The notes under the pieces: model-generated
What the model saw: only the letters and a program-made list of their open reading frames with translations
Database searches by the model: none
Told to the model about the DNA's origin: nothing
Program-made: the position numbers and the translations under genes
Shown here: in pieces, positions 5,876-12,607 of the stretch
How positions within the stretch are numbered: position 1 is the first letter of the stretch
Layout of the letters: each line of letters begins with the position of its first letter
Source: Rhizosphaericola sp047606825
GTDB taxonomy: Bacteria > Bacteroidota > Bacteroidia > Chitinophagales > Chitinophagaceae
DNA length: 12,709 nucleotides
Direction: 5' to 3'
Assembly: GCA_047606825.1 (NCBI GenBank)
Contig: JASGDY010000028.1
Location: 1-12,709 of the forward strand

Positions 5876-7450
5876 TTAATTATTGCAGTCTACAAAAACA
5901 GCTGTATTGGTCGCACTTAAATGCATCGGATAATATTCGTTATTGTCATTGCTCTTTTTAAAATAGTTAATTACATTACCAAAAACTGAAATTATAGCTG
6001 CATCATATGAGGCTACTTGGCTATTTATAACCATTTCATTTATTGTATTTATACCTGCTTGGTTTATCCCATACTGGTTGTATAGATTTATTAGCCCATC
6101 CCAGTTCTTGACTGTTACAACATATTCCTCAGAAGACGTAATTACAGTGACTGAGGCATTGTTTTTGTAAAAGTCTACTGAAGCCGTACCGCTGTTTTGT
6201 AGTTGACTGTTATTTAGATGTGCAGCCAATTGAAATATGTCACCCGGAGAAGGGCCATTCCCACTGGGGTGGCTATGTACGACCCCTATGGTATAACCGT
6301 TGGAGCTGTTCCAAGAAAACGGAATATCAATACTTCCATTGCCATTGGATTCAGGTTGTGCCGCCTTAATGATATTAGTCTGATTAAAATCGGACGAAGA
6401 TGATATATTTGATAAATTCTGACTATATCCATATTCATAAGTATTGATATTTGAATTGAAACTGTTTAGATTGGTTTTTAGGTTCTGGACTTGATCTACA
6501 ACTATTGGATTTGCTGCCTGGGCATTTACTTTTGGCAGCCTACTACACGGGTCTTCCTGCTGCGTCCCTGTATCCTCCCCTCCTCCTCCATTCCCTACTC
6601 CCGGATCATAAGGATCCTCTGGCCAGGGATCGTCATCCGGCGGAAAAGGGTCATAAGGGTCGTTGGGGTCATAGGGCGGGTCCGGCGGCGTGTCATCACC
6701 GCCATCGTCGTCGTCGTGAGGGGGACTAACAACCACAACGGGGTCCAAATCGTTGGGGTCGCAGTCACCAAAACCGGGATCGCAATCCTCCAAGTCATAG
6801 GTCGTCATGACCGTCATACTTTGTCCCAGGGTGCTTGTGGACAGTGTTGCCCTAGGTTGGATGAGCTTACGTACCTGTCCCCTGCGGAACATCCGTCCCT
6901 TGACGAACCTGCCGTTGACCGTGTATATAAGGATGTCGCCCGTGAAGTCCCGCCTGTCGATGTAGCGCCTTATGTCACCCGCAGGCACCTTGGTCATGCC
7001 TATCTTGCGACGGAGGTAGTCCTTGTTGACACGTACCTCGTACAGCAGTTCCATGTAGGTGCCTTCTTGGTCGTGCTTGAATACGACGTCACGATACCGC
7101 CACCCGTACCGTGTCGTGTCTTCACTGAGCGGCACCTTGAGAATGCGCCCACCTTTCGTCTTCGAAGCATTACTCCAGTCGGGCATGCCCGCAAATCCTC
7201 TGCGTGGGTTGACCAGACGGCTGAAACGTTGCAGGTTCCTCTTTGTAAAAGTATCGCCGGATGCCTGCATTCGCAGATTTTGGATTTCTATCTGGTGCCT
7301 TTGCGCATACCAAGGCTTTACCGACTTTACGTCGATTGTCTCTCTCGTCTCCGTTGACGATAATACTACATCCTTTTTGTTGCAGGCATATACAACCATT
7401 ATTGCCAGAACGATGGCAGCAGCGTAAAAATTCCCAACATGCTTTCTCAT
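5876..7450 (-). CDS. Polymorphic-toxin lipoprotein with C-terminal JAB/JAMM-like metallopeptidase domain
   Basis: 524 residues. The signal peptide ends in lipobox VYAC (Cys23), so the protein should be lipid-anchored in the envelope. Residues 40-205 form an N-terminal domain with MPDWSNA at 89-95 and VPLSE at 106-110, a pattern I associate with Bacteroidota toxin lipoproteins. Residues 222-300 are a low-complexity linker of Asp, Pro and Gly with repeated DPxDP units. DPC at 300-302 marks the start of the effector part. The C-terminal domain carries HSHPSGNGPSPGD at 392-404, a HxH-S-D JAMM metal site (His392, His394, Ser401, Asp404), with Glu339 a candidate for the upstream acid. JAMM enzymes are zinc isopeptidases; JAB-type domains are known toxin modules. 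G+C drops sharply near base 6500. The target is unknown, and a non-toxin surface peptidase is possible. Confidence 0.75.
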   Translation of the reverse strand: MRKHVGNFYAAAIVLAIMVVYACNKKDVVLSSTETRETIDVKSVKPWYAQRHQIEIQNLRMQASGDTFTKRNLQRFSRLVNPRRGFAGMPDWSNASKTKGGRILKVPLSEDTTRYGWRYRDVVFKHDQEGTYMELLYEVRVNKDYLRRKIGMTKVPAGDIRRYIDRRDFTGDILIYTVNGRFVKGRMFRRGQVRKLIQPRATLSTSTLGQSMTVMTTYDLEDCDPGFGDCDPNDLDPVVVVSPPHDDDDGGDDTPPDPPYDPNDPYDPFPPDDDPWPEDPYDPGVGNGGGGEDTGTQQEDPCSRLPKVNAQAANPIVVDQVQNLKTNLNSFNSNINTYEYGYSQNLSNISSSSDFNQTNIIKAAQPESNGNGSIDIPFSWNSSNGYTIGVVHSHPSGNGPSPGDIFQLAAHLNNSQLQNSGTASVDFYKNNASVTVITSSEEYVVTVKNWDGLINLYNQYGINQAGINTINEMVINSQVASYDAAIISVFGNVINYFKKSNDNNEYYPMHLSATNTAVFVDCNN

Positions 7451-7481
7451 ATAGCTGTGTTTTTCGGCGGTTTAACTTTGT

Positions 7482-7511
7482 TAAAATTAAGAAAAAAAAC
7501 AAACAAACAAA
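7482..7511 (-). promoter_or_regulatory. Candidate Bacteroidota-type promoter of the toxin operon
   Basis: On the minus strand, TAATTTTA (7482-7489) matches most of the TAnnTTTG -7 box. Three consecutive TTTG units (7500-7511) lie upstream, and the outermost is 18 bases from the -7 box, close to the usual -33 spacing. The start codon of the toxin gene is about 30 bases downstream. AT-rich DNA produces such matches easily, so this is tentative. Confidence 0.35.
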
Positions 7512-7539
7512 AATATTTCTGGGAAAATAGAGAACCTCT

Positions 7540-7700
7540 ATGAATAGATTCTTAACGACATTGCTATTGACAAATATTGTTTTCGGACAAAAAAACAGCT
7601 ATCTATATACTACTTTGACAAAATATGGGTAAACGGTGCGATAAAAACAGACCATTCCCCAATCCGAAAGAACAAAATCAGTAACATGCCTATACAATGA
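7540..7700 (+). pseudogene. Small secreted protein gene, frameshifted at an A7 run
   Basis: An ATG at 7540 opens a frame reading MNRFLTTLLLTNIVFGQ, a credible signal peptide, then stops after 30 codons at 7630-7632. The run of seven A at 7589-7595 is a natural slippage point. With one more A the frame runs on, including YYFDKIWVNGAIKTD, to a TGA at 7698-7700, giving about 53 residues. It may be a decayed gene start, a phase-variable frame or a sequencing error. I recognise no family. The rest of the 385 bp between the toxin gene and the S9 peptidase gene shows nothing else firm. Confidence 0.3.
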
Positions 7701-7835
7701 CGCGGGCATTTCATGCAATCCAATATGTATAATCCACGACAATACCGCAAAAAAACGCACAACCACATCTTACAAACCGATATTTCTCCGTATTTTTAGC
7801 CGTCTTATCCGTTTTTTGGGTTTAAATTAACAAGT

Positions 7836-9920
7836 ATGAAATATATTTTGGCTCTCGCGAACTGCATCGTTTTATCGGGATACATACAGACCAGGGCGCA
7901 GGCTCCTGCACTGAAGGAAATATTGAATTTCCAAACCGTCACGGAGCTGACCGCATCCGAAGAAGACAACGTATTGGTTTGGGCTGCGCAGTACGCAGGC
8001 AGCCGCAACGTCTTTATGGCAAAGGCGCCGAGCTACGCGGCGACACGCGTCACTTCTTTTTCCGAAAAGGACGAACAGGAAATCTCCAGCCTGACGCTCA
8101 GCAAAAACAGCCAGTACGCGGTATTTGTACGGGGCGGCGACCACGGCGGCTATCTCTACCGCACGCCCAACAACGCGCAGTCCTATCCCAATGCGCCGAC
8201 CATCTCGATATGGAGCGTCAACCTCGCCCCGCCCAATACCCAAAAACGTTTGGCAGACGGTGACGACCCGGCCATCTCGCCCGACGGACAGACCGTGGCA
8301 TTCCTCAAAAACGGCGATATATGGAGCGTACCCATAGACGGCGGCACAGCAAAAGCACTCGTCCACACATTAGGAAAATGCGGCGATATCCAATGGTCGC
8401 CCGACGGCAAACAGATCGCTTTTGTCTCCAATCGGCAAGGACATGCCTTCATCGGCATTTTCACAGATTCGGCGACGGCGATACGTTGGGTTGCGCCCGC
8501 ATTGTTCCAGGACTATTTGCCGCGTTGGTCTTTGGACGGGAAAAAAATCGCCTTCATCCGCAACGTCAACACCCATCTCGACACGGATTCGATATTGGTG
8601 CGCCGACCCGACTCGTGGCAGATTGTCGTCAACGACCTCGCCACCAACCAAACAAAAACAATTTTCCAGTCACCCAACACGTTGGCTGGCGGCACGGAAC
8701 CCAATACCAAGGGCGGCTTCAACCTTAACTGGATGGCGGACGAGCAACTTTGTTTTCTTTCCTATCAGGACACATGGCCGCACCTCTATACGATTTCCGC
8801 AAACGGCGGCAAGGAAAAATGCCTGACCCCGGGCAACTACATGGTGGAATATCCGCAGTTTTCGAAAGACAAAAAAAAGATTTATTTCGCTGCCAATATT
8901 GGAAAAGACGCATTAGACATTGACCGCCGACATATCGCCAAAGTCAGTCTGGACGGGAATCTCACGCTATTGACAAAAGGCAACGGCATAGAGGCCTATC
9001 CGTTTCCGTTGTCCGACAACCAAGTGGCGTGCATCGCGTCCAACACGGTCGCAGCACCCGTTCCGGCGCTTATCCAAGCAAACGGTTCGCTCAAGAATCT
9101 CATCACCCAACCCAATACCAAGACCGCCGAAAAAGGTTTCATCGCACCCAAGCAAGTGACGTTTACCACGCCCGACGGTTTAAAAGTCCATGCGCAACTG
9201 TTCCTGCCCAAAAACGCCAAAGGCAAAATCCCCGCAGTGGTATTTGTCCACGGCGGTCCCGACCGTCAGATGTTCCTAGGCTGGCATTACAGTCCGTACT
9301 ATTCCAACTGTTACGCGATCAACCAGTACCTTGCCACACATGGTTTTGCGGTGCTTGCGGTCAACTACCGTTGTGGTATCGGTTATGGATTTGACTTTGA
9401 CGAACCCGACGGCCAATACAGCCACGGCGCAGCGGAATATACCGACGTACAATCGGCTGGCAAATGGCTGCAACAACAGGATTATATCGACACCAGGCGG
9501 ATTGGGATTTATGGCGGTTCGTATGGCGGCTATCTGACGTCATTGGCATTGAGCAAGAACTCTGATATTTTCGCGGCGGGCGTGGATATACACGGCGTGC
9601 ACCAACATCACGCCGAGGAAGAAAACTATAAAAATTCCGACGCGCCGGACGCCAAGCTGGCATTGGAAACGGAAAGGAAATCCTTTGCCATCCATTACGT
9701 CGCGCAATGGAAATCGCCCGTACTGTTGATACACGGCGACGACGACCGCAACGTCGATTTCCAACAGAGCCTCGACCTTTCCAAGGCATTGCTGCGATAC
9801 AATATCCCATTTGAATATCTGGTCATACCAGACGACACGCACCATTGGATGAACAGTGCCAACCAGGAAAAAATCGACGCGGCGACAGTGGAGTTTTTGG
9901 AGAGAAAATTGGGGAAATAA
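7836..9920 (+). CDS. S9 family (prolyl oligopeptidase/DPP-IV-like) secreted serine peptidase
   Basis: 694 residues: a signal peptide (1-22, ending in Ala-Gln-Ala), a WD40/TolB-like beta-propeller at about 40-420 (blades marked by ISPDGQTVAFLKNGDIWSVP and WSPDGKQIAFVSN), then an alpha/beta-hydrolase domain at about 435-694. The catalytic triad is visible: Ser562 in GGSYGG, Asp637 in HGDDDRNV, His669 in PDDTHH. HGGP at about 471-474 supplies the oxyanion region. The NVDFQQS string after the Asp resembles DPP-IV. Such enzymes cut oligopeptides or dipeptides in the periplasm, often after Pro or Ala; the exact specificity is not readable. The triad is intact and the length normal. Codons are GC-rich, unlike the toxin block. 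It is separated by 273 bp from the Fic gene, so probably transcribed alone. Confidence 0.93.
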   Translation: MKYILALANCIVLSGYIQTRAQAPALKEILNFQTVTELTASEEDNVLVWAAQYAGSRNVFMAKAPSYAATRVTSFSEKDEQEISSLTLSKNSQYAVFVRGGDHGGYLYRTPNNAQSYPNAPTISIWSVNLAPPNTQKRLADGDDPAISPDGQTVAFLKNGDIWSVPIDGGTAKALVHTLGKCGDIQWSPDGKQIAFVSNRQGHAFIGIFTDSATAIRWVAPALFQDYLPRWSLDGKKIAFIRNVNTHLDTDSILVRRPDSWQIVVNDLATNQTKTIFQSPNTLAGGTEPNTKGGFNLNWMADEQLCFLSYQDTWPHLYTISANGGKEKCLTPGNYMVEYPQFSKDKKKIYFAANIGKDALDIDRRHIAKVSLDGNLTLLTKGNGIEAYPFPLSDNQVACIASNTVAAPVPALIQANGSLKNLITQPNTKTAEKGFIAPKQVTFTTPDGLKVHAQLFLPKNAKGKIPAVVFVHGGPDRQMFLGWHYSPYYSNCYAINQYLATHGFAVLAVNYRCGIGYGFDFDEPDGQYSHGAAEYTDVQSAGKWLQQQDYIDTRRIGIYGGSYGGYLTSLALSKNSDIFAAGVDIHGVHQHHAEEENYKNSDAPDAKLALETERKSFAIHYVAQWKSPVLLIHGDDDRNVDFQQSLDLSKALLRYNIPFEYLVIPDDTHHWMNSANQEKIDAATVEFLERKLGK

Positions 9921-9984
9921 AAGAATGAATTTGATATGTTATCCTTGGAATGACTGAAACAAGCTCGCATTCCCGGCACAGTCC

Positions 9985-10005
9985 CCGACGCATATCATAT
10001 CTTTA
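9985..10005. repeat. 21-bp direct repeat, left copy
   Basis: Bases 9985-10005 are identical to 10151-10171 in the same orientation. The shared string contains GCATATCATATCTTTA, including TATCTTTA, close to a Bacteroidota -7 box. The copies bracket 145 bases that hold palindromes. Confidence 0.85.
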
Positions 10006-10011
10006 TTCGCT

Positions 10012-10068
10012 CTTCGGAATGTTCCGTAGGGTATTCCGAAGGATAGATGAAACGGATTTAAAATCCGT
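10012..10068. repeat. Palindromic insert: 9-bp hairpin plus 8-bp palindrome
   Basis: CTTCGGAAT (10012-10020) pairs with ATTCCGAAG (10033-10041) around 12 bases. A second palindrome, ACGGATTT-A-AAATCCGT, follows at 10052-10068. Bases 10007-10024 match the reverse complement of 4583-4600, next to repeat copy A, at 17 of 18 positions. The GGATTT/AAATCC core recalls the palindromes at the right end of the window. Confidence 0.65.
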
Positions 10069-10150
10069 ATTTATCAAAAGTCCTGGATGCACTGCGCTAA
10101 CATCCCGAACCACGAATACGAGTTGGCAACCTGTCACAACACCGCCAGTT

Positions 10151-10171
10151 CCGACGCATATCATATCTTTA
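10151..10171. repeat. 21-bp direct repeat, right copy (possible promoter of the Fic gene)
   Basis: Identical to 9985-10005. TATCTTTA at 10164-10171 lies 22 bases before the Fic start codon and could be a -7 box. No TTG is found at the normal -33 distance, so promoter function is only a suggestion. Confidence 0.7.
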
Positions 10172-10193
10172 CCCAAAATGCGGAACATACAAC

Positions 10194-11012
10194 ATGAACG
10201 GCAAGCTACAAATCATACCGACCGATTTATATCCAGACTATTTGACGCAAGTCCCCAAAGGTTTGCAGGCGGCTTTTGATGCGTTGCAGGATGCAGAAAT
10301 CTCGACGGATTCGTTTAGTTTTTATACTTCGGTATCGTCCGTTTTCAGTAGCAAAATAGAGGGCGAGGAAATTGATCTGGACAGCTATGTCAAACATAAA
10401 AAATTCGGGATAGAATTTCAGCCTGACTACACGCAAAAAATCGATGATTTGTACAATGCCTACACTTTTGCAAAAACAAATGAACTGAACGAAAACAATA
10501 TTGCCAAAGCGCACCAGTTATTGGGCAAACACATTGTCGCTACACACCAACAGGGAAAATTCCGCACACACAATATGTATGTATCGACGGCTGACGGCCG
10601 TATCGAATATATTGCCGTTTCGCCCTTTGAAGTGGCAACCGAAATGAAAAAATTGTATGCCGACATTGCCATACTCCTAAAGACGGATATGGGTGTCGAA
10701 GAAGTCTTTTTCTTTGCGTCTTTGATTCATTTGGTATTTGTAAAAATACATCCGTGGAACGATGGGAATGGAAGAAGCGCAAGACTCGCCGAAAAATGGT
10801 TTTTGGCACGGAAACTCGGCGAAAAAGCGTGGTTTGTACAAAGTGAAAAGTATTATTACCAATACCATCAAACCTATTACGACAACATTCGGTTGGTAGG
10901 TTTGGAATATCACGAACTGGACTATACCAAGGCATTACCGTTTTTGCGGATGCTGCCCGATACGTTGACAACAGGAACAGCACAAGGAATAAATTTGCTT
11001 TTTGGTCTTTAG
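10194..11012 (+). CDS. Class II Fic protein (AMP transferase) with N-terminal inhibitory motif
   Basis: 272 residues. The Fic active-site motif is HPWNDGNGRSAR at 186-197, the canonical HPFxxGNGRxxR with Trp in place of Phe. Catalytic His186, metal-binding Asp190, and phosphate-binding Gly191-Arg194 and Arg197 are present. Residues 52-57 (SSKIEG) fit the inhibitory (S/T)xxxE(G/N) motif, with Glu56 positioned to block productive ATP binding, as in class II Fic proteins that carry the helix N-terminally. The enzyme should transfer AMP from ATP to protein hydroxyls; the target is unknown. The C-terminal 70 residues look helical and may bind the target. No separate antitoxin gene is adjacent, consistent with built-in inhibition. 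The start at 10194 puts the conserved N-terminal region in frame; no Shine-Dalgarno is evident. It is flanked on both sides by repeats. Confidence 0.92.
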   Translation: MNGKLQIIPTDLYPDYLTQVPKGLQAAFDALQDAEISTDSFSFYTSVSSVFSSKIEGEEIDLDSYVKHKKFGIEFQPDYTQKIDDLYNAYTFAKTNELNENNIAKAHQLLGKHIVATHQQGKFRTHNMYVSTADGRIEYIAVSPFEVATEMKKLYADIAILLKTDMGVEEVFFFASLIHLVFVKIHPWNDGNGRSARLAEKWFLARKLGEKAWFVQSEKYYYQYHQTYYDNIRLVGLEYHELDYTKALPFLRMLPDTLTTGTAQGINLLFGL

Positions 11013-11018
11013 GTGGCT

Positions 11019-11077
11019 CACAGATGACACAGAGAACCACAGATACTTTTCATCCGTGTCAATCCGTGTAATCTGTG
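11019..11077. repeat. Dispersed CACAGAT/ATCTGTG inverted repeat element
   Basis: CACAGAT-GA-CAC at 11019-11030 pairs with GTG-TA-ATCTGTG at 11066-11077. Inside are short near-tandem units of about 10 bases: ATCCGTGT, ATCCGTGT, then ATCTGTG on the right, and CACAGAT, CACAGAG, CACAGAT on the left. Elements built this way are familiar intergenic repeats in many bacterial genomes. It fills most of the gap between the Fic and carboxypeptidase genes. Confidence 0.7.
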
Positions 11078-11109
11078 AACAAGACAGTAAAACTTTTAAC
11101 TTACATAAA

Positions 11110-12399
11110 ATGACAATAAAAACCACCATCCTAAGCCTCGCAATACTTTTGTCCTTACAGGCTTCCGCACAGAAAATAAAGGCGAAGAACATCGCCAAAC
11201 TGTTTGACACGTCGCGCATCTCCAACGATCATTTCGTCGGTTTTGCGCTGTACGATTTGGACAACGACAAAATGGTTTATCAACGGAACGCATCGCTCTG
11301 TTTTGTCCCGGCGTCCAATACCAAACTGTTCACGTTATACACCGCGCTCAATATGTTGGGCGATTCCATTCCCGGCATCCAATACACGGTTTCGGGCGAT
11401 TCGCTGATATTTTGGGGTACGGGCGATCCGTCGTTGCTGCATCCGTTGCTGGAACAGGGCAAGGTTTTTCGTTTTTTGAAAAACAGTCCGTACAGACTTT
11501 ATTTTTCCTATAGCAACTACGCACATCCCGAACTTGGCGCGGACGACTGGCGCGCCGATGTCACGCCGTTGCCCATGTATGGCAATGAAACTTATTTTGA
11601 AGAAAGAAACGGCAAACTCGTCGCGCTCCAAAGCCGTTTTCAGGACAGCCTTTTTCTGGATAGCAGCTACCATCCACACGCATTTTATATTGAAAAACTT
11701 CCCGGCAAAAACCTGTTCCGCTATCCCGGTATGCCGATTCCAAAAGGTTTCAGGGCAAGCGTCTCGATGACGGTCTATCCGGCGTTGACGACGATGCTGC
11801 TTTCCGATACGCTCGACAGAAGCGTTTTTGCCATCAACAGGCCGATCGACGGTTCGGTGCGGACGATCAACAGCGTGCATTGCGATTCTTTATATCGGCA
11901 CATGATGCTGCCCAGCGACAATTTTTTGGCAGAACAGATTCTTTTGTTGGCTTCTCTCCCACTCGACCAGTCCCAATTGAGCCAGGAAAACATGCGCGGT
12001 TACAGTCGAAAAAATTTCCTCACTTCCCTACCAGACCCATTCTATTGGGACGACGGCTGCGGACTTTCTTCTTACAATCTTTTCACACCCAACGACATCA
12101 TTGAAATACTGAAACGCATCCGCCAAAAACTCGGTTCGGAAGCACGTCTGCAAAAACTCTTTCCCGAAGGCGGCGTCAGCGGTACACTCAAAAACGCCTA
12201 CCAACTCGACAACGGCAAATCTTTTGTCTGGGCAAAAACCGGGACACTCACGCACGTACACGCGCAGAGCGGCCTCATCATCACCCGAAAAGGCAAACGC
12301 CTCCTCTACTCTTTCCAGAACAACAACCAAGTCGAACCGACCGCGGTCATCAGGACAGAGATGGGAAGAATCGTGACGGAGATACATAATGCGTATTGA
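11110..12399 (+). CDS. dacB: S13 family D-Ala-D-Ala carboxypeptidase/endopeptidase (PBP4 type)
   Basis: 429 residues from the ATG at 11110. That start gives a proper signal peptide (MTIKTTILSLAILLSLQASA before QKIK). The frame is open back to 11002, but this adds only translated repeat DNA overlapping the Fic gene. Penicillin-binding motifs are in order: SxxK as Ser69-Asn-Thr-Lys72 in PASNTKLF, SxN as Ser269-Asp-Asn271 in PSDNFLAEQ, and KTG at 376-378 in WAKTGTLTHVHAQSG. The enzyme removes the terminal D-Ala from, or cuts cross-links in, periplasmic peptidoglycan. The long insertion between the first two motifs fits PBP4-type proteins. The length is slightly short of E. coli DacB but normal for Bacteroidota. 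No terminator is immediately adjacent; a large hairpin follows about 90 bp after the stop. Confidence 0.92.
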   Translation: MTIKTTILSLAILLSLQASAQKIKAKNIAKLFDTSRISNDHFVGFALYDLDNDKMVYQRNASLCFVPASNTKLFTLYTALNMLGDSIPGIQYTVSGDSLIFWGTGDPSLLHPLLEQGKVFRFLKNSPYRLYFSYSNYAHPELGADDWRADVTPLPMYGNETYFEERNGKLVALQSRFQDSLFLDSSYHPHAFYIEKLPGKNLFRYPGMPIPKGFRASVSMTVYPALTTMLLSDTLDRSVFAINRPIDGSVRTINSVHCDSLYRHMMLPSDNFLAEQILLLASLPLDQSQLSQENMRGYSRKNFLTSLPDPFYWDDGCGLSSYNLFTPNDIIEILKRIRQKLGSEARLQKLFPEGGVSGTLKNAYQLDNGKSFVWAKTGTLTHVHAQSGLIITRKGKRLLYSFQNNNQVEPTAVIRTEMGRIVTEIHNAY

Positions 12400-12441
12400 G
12401 GTGGCGTTGCAGATTACAAGTTGTAAGATATGGAAAGTCAT

Positions 12442-12458
12442 AAGCTCCATGGGAGCTT
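12442..12458. repeat. Small hairpin after the carboxypeptidase gene
   Basis: AAGCTCC (12442-12448) pairs with GGAGCTT (12452-12458) around ATG. There is no T-run, so it is a weak candidate for a transcription end. Confidence 0.4.
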
Positions 12459-12490
12459 CCTTATGGTAGCATCAGTTACTATAAGAATTT

Positions 12491-12546
12491 TGTAGTACCG
12501 TAGGAACGACCTTATCAAATAATAAGGTCGTTCCTACGGTACTACA
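12491..12546. repeat. Perfect 25-bp palindrome with 6-base loop
   Basis: Bases 12491-12515 and 12522-12546 are perfect reverse complements around CAAATA. The arms contain TAGGAACGACC. It lies 91 bp after the carboxypeptidase stop and could end transcription in both directions, but no T-run follows. Size and perfection match the palindrome at 85-136, suggesting a dispersed palindromic family. The surrounding 12400-12709 contains no gene that I can support. Confidence 0.75.
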
Positions 12547-12607
12547 TTAAGCCATCTTATACGATAATGAAATTAAATATAAACCAATAATTTTTATTAC
12601 TCCGCTC

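Noticed and set aside
6491..7357. A 288-codon open frame on the plus strand, opposite the toxin lipoprotein gene
   Set aside because: It is antisense to a gene with a lipobox, linker and JAMM motif. Its openness follows from the repetitive GC-rich linker codons, and its translation shows no recognisable domain.
7771..7835. A promoter for the S9 peptidase gene at TATTTTTA (about 7791-7798)
   Set aside because: The -7-like box has no TTG at the right distance upstream, and the AT-rich region yields several similar matches.
7836..9920. Long frames inside the S9 peptidase gene on both strands as overlapping genes
   Set aside because: They are expected in GC-rich coding DNA, and none shows a signal peptide, motif or initiation context better than the S9 frame.
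10194..11012. A Fic/Doc-type toxin-antitoxin pair
   Set aside because: No small antitoxin gene lies next to it. The inhibitory motif is inside the protein itself.
11002..11109. An earlier in-frame start for the carboxypeptidase gene
   Set aside because: The extra 36 codons overlap the Fic gene end and translate the CACAGAT repeat. The start at 11110 begins directly with a good signal peptide.
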